Below are positions 1 through 7,286 of a stretch of 13,096 bases of DNA, piece by piece. The DNA comes from Desulfobacteraceae bacterium 4572_89 (lineage in GTDB: Bacteria > Desulfobacterota > Desulfobacteria > Desulfobacterales > Desulfobacteraceae). Numbering within the stretch: position 1 is the first letter of the stretch; each line of letters begins with the position of its first letter. The position numbers and the translations under genes are program-made. The stretch lies in NCBI GenBank assembly GCA_002085465.1, contig NBML01000068.1, forward strand, positions 1 through 13,096, written 5' to 3'. The notes under the pieces were generated by a model, which had not been told where the DNA came from, did no database searches, and saw only the letters and a list, made by a program, of their open reading frames with translations.

Positions 1-1863
1 GTGCTCAAACATATTTCCCATTCAACGAAGAGTGAAAAAAAATCAAACCCCAGTCCAAAGCCATCCCATAAAATGTTTCCCCAGGCAGACCCCAAGACCA
101 AACGACCAAAGAAAAAAGATCCTCTGGAAGCCTTTACAACAGATCTGCTGAAAAAGGCAAGGGATAAAAAAATTGATCCTCTCATCGGCCGCCAGAATGA
201 AACTGAGCGGGTCATGCAGGTGCTTTGCCGCAGGAGAAAAAATAATCCCATTCTGGTGGGTGACCCAGGTGTGGGTAAAACAGCCCTTGCCGAAGGCCTT
301 GCCTTGAAAATAAATGATGAACAGGTGCCGGATCTTCTGGCAGACTGTGAACTTTTTTCCCTGGACATGGGCGCTCTTCTTGCCGGAACCAAATACAGGG
401 GTGATTTTGAACAAAGACTCAAGGATGTAATTAATGCCCTGGAAAAAAAGGAAAATGCTCTTCTGATTATTGACGAAATTCATACGGTTGTGGGTGCAGG
501 AGCTACTACCAGCGGCTCAATGGATGCTTCAAATATCCTGAAACCAGCTCTTTCTTCAGGGGATATTAAATGTGTTGGAACTACTACCTATGAAGAGTAT
601 AAAAATCATTTTGAGAAAGACCGGGCCTTTTCAAGGCGTTTTGAAAAAATAGAAGTCTCAGAACCCACTGTGGATGAAACCTTTGAGATTTTAAAGGGAC
701 TCCGGCCCTATTACGAGGAACACCACGATCTGAAGTATTCAGATAAAACCCTGGAAACAGCAGCTAAATTGTCTGACAAATATATTAATGACCGGTTGCT
801 GCCGGACAAGGCCATTGATGTGATTGATGAAAGCGGCGCTTATCTTCGCCTTAAGGGGGCGGGTAAACGCAAAAATGTCAGCACAAAAGATATAGAAACC
901 ATTGTGGCAAAGATTGCCAAGGTGCCTGTCACCAGTGTGACATCAACGGATAAGGCAAACCTTGAATCCTTGCCAGAAAGACTCTTTAAGGTTATTTACG
1001 GCCAGGACGATGCCATTAATACCCTGGCCACTGCCATTAAAAGATCCAGGGCCGGGCTGGCCGCTCCGGATCGCCCCATTGGGTCTTTTCTGTTCATGGG
1101 CCCAACTGGTGTAGGTAAGACGGAAGTGGCCAAGCAGCTGGCTTCCAATATGGGCATTGAATTCTTACGATTTGACATGAGTGAATACATGGAGAAGCAT
1201 GCGGTTTCCAGATTAATTGGTGCGCCTCCAGGCTATGTGGGATTTGACCAGGGAGGTCTTTTAACCGATAGTATTCGAAAACATCCCCATTCTGTGCTGT
1301 TGCTGGATGAAATTGAAAAAGCCCATATGGATCTATACAATATCCTGCTTCAGGTCATGGATTATGCAACCTTGACAGACAACAACGGCAAGTCTGCTGA
1401 TTTCAGGAATGTGATTCTTATCATGACTTCCAATGCAGGAGCCAGGGAGATGAGTGTCAACAGCATAGGATTTAGTTCCCAGATTGCAAATGCTGACTCA
1501 AAGGGGATGAAGGCCGTGGAAAAAACATTCAGCCCTGAATTCAGAAACCGCCTTGACAGCATTGTTCAGTTTAACCATTTATCAGAAGCGATTATGGAAA
1601 TGATTGTGGACAAGAATATGAGGGAATTGAGAACAATGCTCAAGTTAAAGGGAATCTCTCTGGGGTATTCTTCCAAAGCCAGAACCTTTCTGGCGCAAAA
1701 AGGGCATGATCCTAAATTCGGAGCAAGACCCCTTGGCCGGCTCATCCAGACAAGCATAAAAGATAAGCTCACAGATGAAATTCTTTTTGGCAGACTTGAA
1801 AAAGGGGGAAAAATATCCATTGGCCTGAGGAATGAAGAACTAACCTTTAATTTTAAAAGCTGA
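1..1863 (+). CDS. clpA: ATP-dependent Clp protease ATP-binding subunit ClpA (5' end outside window)
   Basis: ClpA is the AAA+ unfoldase that feeds substrates into the ClpP peptidase in the cytoplasm. The visible 620 codons carry both ATPase modules. The first has Walker A GDPGVGKT at residues 87-94, Walker B LLIIDEI at 154-160 and an arginine-finger-like SRRF at 211-214. The second has Walker A GPTGVGKT at 367-374, Walker B LLLDEIEK at 433-440 and sensor-2 GARPL at 574-578. An IGF tripeptide at 489-491 matches the ClpP-docking loop. Visible residues 1-40 correspond to the linker after the N-domain: E. coli ClpA has ISHGTRK where this protein has ISHSTKS. The GTG at base 1 is therefore an internal Val codon, and the ClpS-binding N-domain lies upstream. 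The stop codon directly abuts the aat start, so the two are probably cotranscribed. Identity is certain; completeness cannot be judged. Confidence 0.96.
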   Translation: MLKHISHSTKSEKKSNPSPKPSHKMFPQADPKTKRPKKKDPLEAFTTDLLKKARDKKIDPLIGRQNETERVMQVLCRRRKNNPILVGDPGVGKTALAEGLALKINDEQVPDLLADCELFSLDMGALLAGTKYRGDFEQRLKDVINALEKKENALLIIDEIHTVVGAGATTSGSMDASNILKPALSSGDIKCVGTTTYEEYKNHFEKDRAFSRRFEKIEVSEPTVDETFEILKGLRPYYEEHHDLKYSDKTLETAAKLSDKYINDRLLPDKAIDVIDESGAYLRLKGAGKRKNVSTKDIETIVAKIAKVPVTSVTSTDKANLESLPERLFKVIYGQDDAINTLATAIKRSRAGLAAPDRPIGSFLFMGPTGVGKTEVAKQLASNMGIEFLRFDMSEYMEKHAVSRLIGAPPGYVGFDQGGLLTDSIRKHPHSVLLLDEIEKAHMDLYNILLQVMDYATLTDNNGKSADFRNVILIMTSNAGAREMSVNSIGFSSQIANADSKGMKAVEKTFSPEFRNRLDSIVQFNHLSEAIMEMIVDKNMRELRTMLKLKGISLGYSSKARTFLAQKGHDPKFGARPLGRLIQTSIKDKLTDEILFGRLEKGGKISIGLRNEELTFNFKS

Positions 1864-2616
1864 ATGCCCCTTTTCAGGTTATCAGAAAAAATTGAATTCC
1901 CGCCACCATGGCTTGCAAGGTCTGACGGTCTCCTCTGCATTGGAGGAGATCTTTGCACCAAAAGGCTTTTGCTTGCCTATCAAAACGGTATTTTCCCATG
2001 GTTTTCAGATAATGAACCCATTTTGTGGTGGTCTCCAGACCCAAGGCTGGTATTGTTTCCTGGAAGCCTTAGAATTTCCAGGAGTCTGAAAAAAAAGATA
2101 AAAAAAGTTCCTTTCAGGATTACAATGGACAATGCCTTTGAACAAACCATTGTATCCTGTTCAAAACCAAGGGGTTCAGGCGAACATGGAACCTGGCTGG
2201 TGGATGAAATGATATATGCCTACATCAAACTCCATGAAATTGGGTATGCCCATTCCGTTGAAATCTGGCATCAGGATAGACTGGTAGGAGGTCTTTACGG
2301 GGTTTGTGTCGGGGGCTCTTTTTTTGGGGAATCCATGTTCAGCTTTGAAACCGATACCTCCAAGATTGCTCTTGTGGCACTTGCACATCATTTAACATTT
2401 CATGGTTTTGATTTGATTGACTGCCAGGTTACCACAGATCATCTTCTTAAAATGGGAGCTGTTGAAATCTCCAGAGATAGTTTTTTAAAAAAAATAAAAA
2501 ATTCTGTTGCCAGAAAAATGGATTCCAATATCTGGAATCCAAAACAATCTTTATACCCTTTTCCCTTGAAAGCAAAAAACAATGAAATCATTTATCCCTT
2601 ATCTAAAGTCCATTAG
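1864..2616 (+). CDS. aat: Leucyl/phenylalanyl-tRNA--protein transferase
   Basis: Aat transfers Leu or Phe from aminoacyl-tRNA to proteins with N-terminal Arg or Lys, creating N-degrons that ClpS delivers to ClpAP. The 250-residue protein shows family motifs in order: GGDL (27-30), GIFPWF (42-47), WWSPDPR (55-61), GTW (109-111), GESMFS (155-160) and LIDCQ (184-188). These align with E. coli Aat along its length. The C-terminal ~20 residues after NIWNP look like a lineage-specific tail. The ATG starts on the base after the clpA TGA, with no convincing Shine-Dalgarno sequence of its own. Translation is therefore probably coupled to clpA. The neighbour relation fits function, because both genes act in the same degradation pathway. 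Its last 35 bases overlap the next gene in another frame. Confidence 0.95.
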   Translation: MPLFRLSEKIEFPPPWLARSDGLLCIGGDLCTKRLLLAYQNGIFPWFSDNEPILWWSPDPRLVLFPGSLRISRSLKKKIKKVPFRITMDNAFEQTIVSCSKPRGSGEHGTWLVDEMIYAYIKLHEIGYAHSVEIWHQDRLVGGLYGVCVGGSFFGESMFSFETDTSKIALVALAHHLTFHGFDLIDCQVTTDHLLKMGAVEISRDSFLKKIKNSVARKMDSNIWNPKQSLYPFPLKAKNNEIIYPLSKVH

Positions 2617-3502
2617 CCAGGAGTCCTTTAGTCAGTTTTCCAGTAATTCTGACCCCATTGGTCATTATAATAGAGATAATTATACCATTGACCAGGAAAG
2701 TATCTGTGTTCTTGGTATCCCTTTTGATGCCAACAGCTCTTTTAGAAGAGGCCCGGCACTGGCTCCTTCCCGGATACGGGAAAACTATTTTTCCGATTCA
2801 TCCAACCTATGGACAGAATATGGTATTGACCTGGGCAGTATAAGCAGCCTGTATGATATGGGGGATCTGGACTGTGCTGATACTACATCTGGCTTTAATG
2901 CCATTACCAATATCGTGGACACACTTCTTAAAAAAGGAGCCGGAATAATTTCCCTGGGTGGAGATCATTCAATTACATTCCCTGTTTTTAAAGCCTTTGC
3001 AGATAATTATGACTCCCTGAATATTTTACATTTGGATGCCCACCCAGATCTCTACGATACCCTTGATAACAATCCTTTTTCCCATGCATGCCCCTTTGCC
3101 AGGATAATGGAGAAGAAAATGGCCAAACGCCTTGTCCAGGCAGGAATCAGAACTATCAACGGCCATCAGAGAACCCAGGCAGAAAGGCTGGGCGTTGAAG
3201 TTATGGAAATGAAAGATGGAACTGAATGGCTCAAAAAGATGGAATTTCAGGGCCCTGTCTATCTTTCCATTGATATGGACTGCCTGGATCCGGCATTTGC
3301 ACCGGGTGTTTCCCACCATGAGCCAGGAGGTTTTACCACCCGCCAGGTAATTGATATCATTCATCAGGTAAAGGGCAATATTATTGGAGGTGATATCGTG
3401 GAATATAATCCTGAACGGGATTATGGGTCAGTTACTGCCATGGTGGCTGCCAAGCTTCTCAAAGAACTGGTCGGCAGGATTTCAGCTGACAAGGCGCTTT
3501 AG
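2582..3502 (+). CDS. speB: Ureohydrolase (agmatinase/arginase family), plant-arginase-like
   Basis: Members hydrolyse a guanidino compound to urea plus an amine at a two-manganese centre. The six expected metal ligands are visible: H129 in GGDHS, D152, H154 and D156 in DAHPD, and D231 and D233 in SIDMDCLDP. The 306-residue length is normal for the family. Several signatures recall plant arginase rather than classical SpeB: DAHPDLYD, FSHACPFARIME, CLDPAFAPGVSHHEPGG and TAMVAAKLLKEL. Substrate (agmatine, arginine or another guanidine) is therefore uncertain, and the speB symbol follows general convention only. The start overlaps aat by 35 bases and the local ribosome-binding site is weak, which suggests coupling to the clpA-aat transcript. 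Family membership is nearly certain; substrate is inference. Confidence 0.9.
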   Translation: MKSFIPYLKSISQESFSQFSSNSDPIGHYNRDNYTIDQESICVLGIPFDANSSFRRGPALAPSRIRENYFSDSSNLWTEYGIDLGSISSLYDMGDLDCADTTSGFNAITNIVDTLLKKGAGIISLGGDHSITFPVFKAFADNYDSLNILHLDAHPDLYDTLDNNPFSHACPFARIMEKKMAKRLVQAGIRTINGHQRTQAERLGVEVMEMKDGTEWLKKMEFQGPVYLSIDMDCLDPAFAPGVSHHEPGGFTTRQVIDIIHQVKGNIIGGDIVEYNPERDYGSVTAMVAAKLLKELVGRISADKAL

Positions 3503-3509
3503 TTTTAGC

Positions 3510-3537
3510 TTGACAAAGATGGTTCCAGTATCATTAT
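3510..3537 (+). promoter_or_regulatory. Candidate sigma-70 promoter upstream of fxsA
   Basis: A perfect TTGACA -35 hexamer lies at 3510-3515. A CATTAT hexamer at 3532-3537 follows a 16-base spacer and matches 4 of 6 -10 consensus positions. It sits in the 69-bp gap between the ureohydrolase stop and fxsA, so fxsA and the HDOD gene may have their own promoter. The -10 is only moderate. Confidence 0.4.
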
Positions 3538-3571
3538 TCAAACAGATATAAACCCCTTTGGGAGAAATAAA

Positions 3572-3967
3572 ATGCTGCTTCGACTTTTTTTATGTTTTAC
3601 ACTCATACCGGTTATTGAACTTTATCTTTTAATAAAAGTAGGGACAATTATAGGAGGTTTCAATACTATTCTACTGGTAATATTGACTGGATTTGCAGGT
3701 GCCTGGCTTGCCCGCATGGAGGGTATGAACACCATGCTCAAGGTTAGGATGAACCTTCAACAGGGCCTTATGCCGGCAGAGGATCTCATGGATGCTTTGA
3801 TCATTTTGATAGCCGGACTTGTGTTGATAACTCCAGGACTTATGACAGATGTATTTGGGCTGCTGCTGCTCTGGCCGGTGACACGAAACAGGTTTAAAAG
3901 GTTTCTCAGGAAAAAATTTGATGAAATGCAATCCAGGGGAAATATAAATATTACCCGGTTTCATTAA
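3572..3967 (+). CDS. fxsA: FxsA family membrane protein
   Basis: FxsA is a small cytoplasmic-membrane protein, named for suppressing phage T7 exclusion by the F plasmid when overproduced in E. coli; its native role is unclear. This 131-residue protein has the family pattern. A hydrophobic N-terminal helix contains IPVIELYLL (12-20). A second helix lies around 28-45, then a conserved amphipathic linker containing GLMPAEDLMDA. A long hydrophobic stretch spans about 75-102 and includes ITPGLMTD, followed by a basic tail (RNRFKRFLRKK). The length fits the family. GGAGA at 3561-3565 precedes the ATG by a suitable distance. The HDOD gene follows 27 bp downstream, so the two are probably cotranscribed. 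Confidence 0.88.
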   Translation: MLLRLFLCFTLIPVIELYLLIKVGTIIGGFNTILLVILTGFAGAWLARMEGMNTMLKVRMNLQQGLMPAEDLMDALIILIAGLVLITPGLMTDVFGLLLLWPVTRNRFKRFLRKKFDEMQSRGNINITRFH

Positions 3968-3994
3968 TTTTTTAGATTTGGTCAAAAGGAATAG

Positions 3995-4858
3995 ATGGAC
4001 GTAAAAACTGAAATTCTTAAAATGGTCCAGAAAAAGGAGAGTGATATACCAACACTCCCTGTGGTTATAGACCGAATCATAAGTGCGGCATCCAATAAAA
4101 AAACCACGACTGCAGAACTTGCAGATGTTATTTCCTATGATCAGGGAATGACCAACAAGCTGTTAAGGCTTTCCAATTCAATTTATTATGCCCAAAAGAC
4201 AAAAGTTGAAACCATAAAACGCTCCATCACTATAATTGGGTTCGATGAGATTATCGGTATTGCCCTTGGCATGGGGGTTCTTTCGGCTGTTATGGAGAAA
4301 TCAAAATTAACCCTGGATTTGAAAGCTCTGTGGATACATGGCATTGGGGTTGCAACCGTATCCAAGGAGCTGGCCAAAAGAACAAATCCTGCCATTGCAA
4401 ACAAAATCTTTATACCTGCTCTTCTCCATGACATGGGAAAGATTATTTTTTCCATGTATTTTAAAGAGGAGTATTTAAAGGTAAGGCAGTTTGCAATGGA
4501 GAATAAAAAGCCATTATATTTTGCTGAAAATGCTGTTTTTAAGCTGGACCATGCCATGTTGTCCGCCCTGTTGATGAAACGATGGAATTTCCCCCAATCC
4601 ATTATGATTCCGGTTCGGTTTCATCACACCCCAGAGTCTTCTCCTGTAAAATTCAGACATCAAGCCATGATAATAAATCTTGCAGACTATTTAACACAAA
4701 AAGCAGGAATCGGGCACAGTTGCAATCCAGTGCCTGTAACCATTAAAAATGCTTCAAAAAAAATTGGGGTGAATGAATCTATCCTGCGCCTGACCATTGA
4801 CCAGCTCCAGCGCAGGGAAGGGGAGATAAAAGAATTTTTTAATATTACAACGCCCTAA
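3995..4858 (+). CDS. HDOD domain-containing protein
   Basis: HDOD proteins are HD-superfamily members often tied to signalling, chemotaxis or motility outputs, usually without a demonstrated enzymatic activity. The 287-residue protein is almost entirely this one domain. A motif near the N-terminus (IPTLPVVIDRII, 18-29) is followed by helices around the HD signature LLHDMGK (143-149). Later come DHAMLSALLMKRWNFP (185-200), a paired His RFHH (208-211) and ADYL (230-233). Possible metal residues H115, H145-D146, H186, H210-H211 and D231 are all retained. There is no GGDEF, EAL or receiver domain and no membrane segment. AAAGGA lies about 8 bases before the ATG. It is probably cotranscribed with fxsA. 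The specific role is unknown. Confidence 0.88.
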   Translation: MDVKTEILKMVQKKESDIPTLPVVIDRIISAASNKKTTTAELADVISYDQGMTNKLLRLSNSIYYAQKTKVETIKRSITIIGFDEIIGIALGMGVLSAVMEKSKLTLDLKALWIHGIGVATVSKELAKRTNPAIANKIFIPALLHDMGKIIFSMYFKEEYLKVRQFAMENKKPLYFAENAVFKLDHAMLSALLMKRWNFPQSIMIPVRFHHTPESSPVKFRHQAMIINLADYLTQKAGIGHSCNPVPVTIKNASKKIGVNESILRLTIDQLQRREGEIKEFFNITTP

Positions 4859-4890
4859 TATTCCAAGGTCATAATATTACAACAATAATC

Positions 4891-5934
4891 CTAAATATCT
4901 TTTAATTTCCGTTCTCCAGAGGAGTTTTTAAGGACATAAAGCTGCCTCCCTTCCCCATCAAGCCATATTTTTAATCGTTTAAGCCCTTCTTTGGTTGAGA
5001 TTGCAGGTGCATATCCAAGATCCTTTTTTGCCCTGGATATGTCAAACCAATGGGATGTTGCTGCCTCTTTGGCGGCAAACCTGGTAATTGGAGGGTCTTT
5101 TTTTATGCCAAATGTTTTATAAATAACTTCAAACAGCCAGCCAGCTGCATAGGCAGTTCTGGCAGAAACCTGTCCTTTAATGGGCGGCAGCCCTGCAGCA
5201 TCAAGAAAGGCATTACCCATTACCCATTTTGAAATGGGTTCATCCTGGCTGATAAAATATATATTTCCGGAAAGACAGGGACTGGCCAAAAGTTTTTCAG
5301 CTGCAAGGATATGGGCATCAGCTGCATTGTCCACATAAATGAAATCAACCAGATCATTTTTAGGGCCGATCCTTTTCAGACGTTTGGCCCTGGAGATAAT
5401 GCCGGGAACCATGTGGTTGTCTTCAGGCCCCCAGATCAGGTGAGGCCTGAGAATGATGGCAGGCAATCCCTTTTTAGCAGACTTTACAACCAGTTTTTCA
5501 GCCATGGCCTTTGTCTCGGGATAGGGAGCCAGATAAGTATCAGGATAGGGCACGGACTCATCCACATTTTCCATGTCTGAGTCGTTAAAAATCACACTGG
5601 GGGAACTGGTATGGATCAGGCATTCAACCTTGTTTGTGAGGCAAGCCTCTATAACGTTCTTGGTTCCCTGGACATTGGCTGAATAATAGGTCTCAAAGTC
5701 TCCCCATATCCCAGGCTTTGCCGCTACATGGAAAACCGTGTCCATGCCTTGTAATGCCTTTATGACAACGGTTTTATCGGACAGGTCACCCTGGATCTGT
5801 GCAGCACCCATGTCATCAAGATCTTGATACCATTGACGGGAAAAAGAAGTGACCTTTAGCCTTTTTTGAAGCAGTTTTCGTACAATAACCTTTCCCAGAA
5901 AACCGCCTCCCCCTGTGACCAGTACATTCTTCAT
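4891..5934 (-). CDS. OleD-like NAD-dependent epimerase/dehydratase family protein (extended SDR)
   Basis: This is an extended short-chain dehydrogenase/reductase. The nucleotide-binding glycine motif TGGGGFLG is at residues 7-14. D65 lies in QGMDTVFHVAA, the catalytic serine region is TSSPSV (109-114), and the active-site pair is Y138/K142 in YPETK. The RPHLIWGP segment (163-170) and YVDNAADAH (200-208) are typical of the 3-beta-HSD/sterol-reductase-like branch. The whole profile, including VAAKPGIWG and FISQDEPI, most resembles OleD, which reduces 2-alkyl-3-ketoacids in olefinic hydrocarbon synthesis. No oleA, oleB or oleC is in the window, so the substrate is not established. The 347-residue length is typical, and the ATG opens directly into the first beta strand. 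The gene converges with the HDOD gene (32-bp gap) and diverges from the tRNA. Confidence 0.85.
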   Translation of the reverse strand: MKNVLVTGGGGFLGKVIVRKLLQKRLKVTSFSRQWYQDLDDMGAAQIQGDLSDKTVVIKALQGMDTVFHVAAKPGIWGDFETYYSANVQGTKNVIEACLTNKVECLIHTSSPSVIFNDSDMENVDESVPYPDTYLAPYPETKAMAEKLVVKSAKKGLPAIILRPHLIWGPEDNHMVPGIISRAKRLKRIGPKNDLVDFIYVDNAADAHILAAEKLLASPCLSGNIYFISQDEPISKWVMGNAFLDAAGLPPIKGQVSARTAYAAGWLFEVIYKTFGIKKDPPITRFAAKEAATSHWFDISRAKKDLGYAPAISTKEGLKRLKIWLDGEGRQLYVLKNSSGERKLKDI

Positions 5935-5976
5935 TTTTATTTTTCCATTATTTGTAAACTAATTTTTAATATGTTC

Positions 5977-6005
5977 TTGACAAGGACATGGTTTTAAAGT
6001 AGAAA
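5977..6005 (+). promoter_or_regulatory. Promoter of the tRNA-Gly gene
   Basis: A perfect TTGACA -35 box lies at 5977-5982. After a 17-base spacer comes TAGAAA at 6000-6005, matching 4 of 6 -10 positions. Predicted initiation near 6012 is about 11 bases before the mature tRNA 5' end, which suits a monocistronic tRNA transcript. Confidence 0.7.
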
Positions 6006-6022
6006 AAGCACACTTTTGCTGA

Positions 6023-6097
6023 GCGGGAATAACTCAGTGGTAGAGTGCGACCTTGCCAAGGTCGAAGTCGCGGGTTCAACTCCCGTTTCCCGCTCCA
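6023..6097 (+). tRNA. tRNA-Gly (anticodon GCC)
   Basis: A complete cloverleaf can be folded by eye. Acceptor stem GCGGGAA (6023-6029) pairs with TTCCCGC (6087-6093), followed by discriminator T and an encoded CCA (6095-6097). The anticodon stem CGACC/GGTCG flanks loop TTGCCAA, with anticodon GCC at 6055-6057. The T stem GCGGG/CCCGT encloses loop TTCAACT (6075-6081). The D arm contains AGTGGTA. A run of seven T follows directly at 6098-6104 and may help termination. It decodes GGC and GGU glycine codons. Confidence 0.97.
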
Positions 6098-6138
6098 TTT
6101 TTTTCTTTCCCTGCAAATCAAATATTTTGCTAATTATT

Positions 6139-7095
6139 TTAAAAATCAAGTGTCTGGCCGATGTTTTCCTTTAAAGCCAGTTCATAAACAGCAGACGTCA
6201 CTGTCAGATCAAACAATGCCATGCCCACTGATTTAAAGAAACAGGTTTTATTTTTCAATGGTATTTGTGTACCAACCAGATCTGCAAAGGAATTTATTTT
6301 TTCAGGTTTTATAATTTTGTTTTCCAGGGGAATACAAATATCTCCGGATTCTTTTGCTGCAAATAAAGTATCCACATATACATGATCAACATTTAAAATA
6401 ACTGCATCTGGAAATTCCTTCATGTCAGGCCTGAAAGACCCAATGGAAATAAATGTTTTTCCTTTTACAAGGGCTTTATCATCTTTAAATAAAGGCTGGG
6501 TGCTGGTGGTGGCTGCAATAACGAGCTGGGATTCCTTTACCAGGGTTTCAGAGTCTTTTGTGACCCCATAGATTACCAGGGGAAATTCTTTTTTAAGGAT
6601 TGCCGCCATGTTTTCGGCTGCTTCTAAATTAAGATCTCCAACCCATAATTTTTTTATTTTCCGGTTAAATAGAAGGTATCTTGCCTGGCTGAGTCCCTGG
6701 ACCCCAGCTCCGAGGATGCCTGCTGTTTCAAGGTTTGGCTCTGTCAGCAAAGATACTCCCAATCCTCCCACGGCCCCGGTTCTTTCCGCTGTGATGGCAG
6801 CACCATCCATTATGGCCAGGGGCTGGCCGCTTTTGTTATCTGACAGGACCATAACTCCATTAACAGCAGGCTGATCAAATTCATTGGCATTGGGGAAAAC
6901 AGAGACCAGTTTTGTTGCGAAAAATTCTTTGGTAAAACAGGGCATAAGCAAAAGTGTGTTTTGCCCGTCTCCCACATGCATTCGATCAGGCATGTTATAG
7001 GATTTGTCCAAAATAAGTTCATAGGCTTTTTTAACTGCATTTTGAATTACTTCCTGCCCAATTTTTCCTATATCTTTTTTATTTAAAAATAACAT
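6139..7095 (-). CDS. Ornithine cyclodeaminase / mu-crystallin family NAD(P)-binding protein
   Basis: The 318-residue protein has the family's two-part layout: a dimerisation region and a central Rossmann fold. Visible landmarks are R38 in DRMH, K62 in TKLVSVFPN (equivalent to the catalytic lysine region), R105 in AERTGAVGG, the nucleotide-binding GAGVQG at 130-134, and the C-terminal FFKSVGMALFDL. In characterised ornithine cyclodeaminase an Asp follows the strand in GGDCPG. Here the matching segment is IGSFRPDMKE (218-227), lacking that Asp. The enzyme is therefore more likely a ketimine reductase or amino-acid dehydrogenase relative than a true ornithine cyclodeaminase. An AAAGGAA ribosome-binding site lies about 8 bases before the ATG. 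It is monocistronic, convergent with the tRNA and divergent from the Nudix gene. Confidence 0.87.
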   Translation of the reverse strand: MLFLNKKDIGKIGQEVIQNAVKKAYELILDKSYNMPDRMHVGDGQNTLLLMPCFTKEFFATKLVSVFPNANEFDQPAVNGVMVLSDNKSGQPLAIMDGAAITAERTGAVGGLGVSLLTEPNLETAGILGAGVQGLSQARYLLFNRKIKKLWVGDLNLEAAENMAAILKKEFPLVIYGVTKDSETLVKESQLVIAATTSTQPLFKDDKALVKGKTFISIGSFRPDMKEFPDAVILNVDHVYVDTLFAAKESGDICIPLENKIIKPEKINSFADLVGTQIPLKNKTCFFKSVGMALFDLTVTSAVYELALKENIGQTLDF

Positions 7096-7286
7096 GAAAA
7101 TTTCCTTTTAGTGGTTTATATCTTATGTCTCAAATACCATGGAAAAATAAAAATCACCATGAAAATTGCCTTATCCATATCTGTTTTTACCTGTGTTTGT
7201 ATAGGGGGAAAATAGATTTCTTTTTCTTTCAATGGAAATTATGGTAAAAGGCCTGATGTGCCAACTATTATTCAAGGATATTGTTT

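Noticed and set aside
43..483. A 146-codon open frame on the minus strand inside clpA
   Set aside because: It lies opposite the conserved first ATPase module, has no ribosome-binding site and has an implausible composition. It is a shadow of clpA.
4841..4883. Direct repeat AATATTACAAC at the end of the HDOD gene and 32 bases later
   Set aside because: It is an AT-rich 11-mer in an AT-rich convergent gap with no hairpin or T-tract. It is probably chance.
2582..7095. An arginine to ornithine to proline pathway formed by the ureohydrolase and the ornithine cyclodeaminase family protein
   Set aside because: The genes are on opposite strands 2.6 kb apart with unrelated genes between, and the second protein lacks the aspartate needed for ornithine cyclodeaminase activity.
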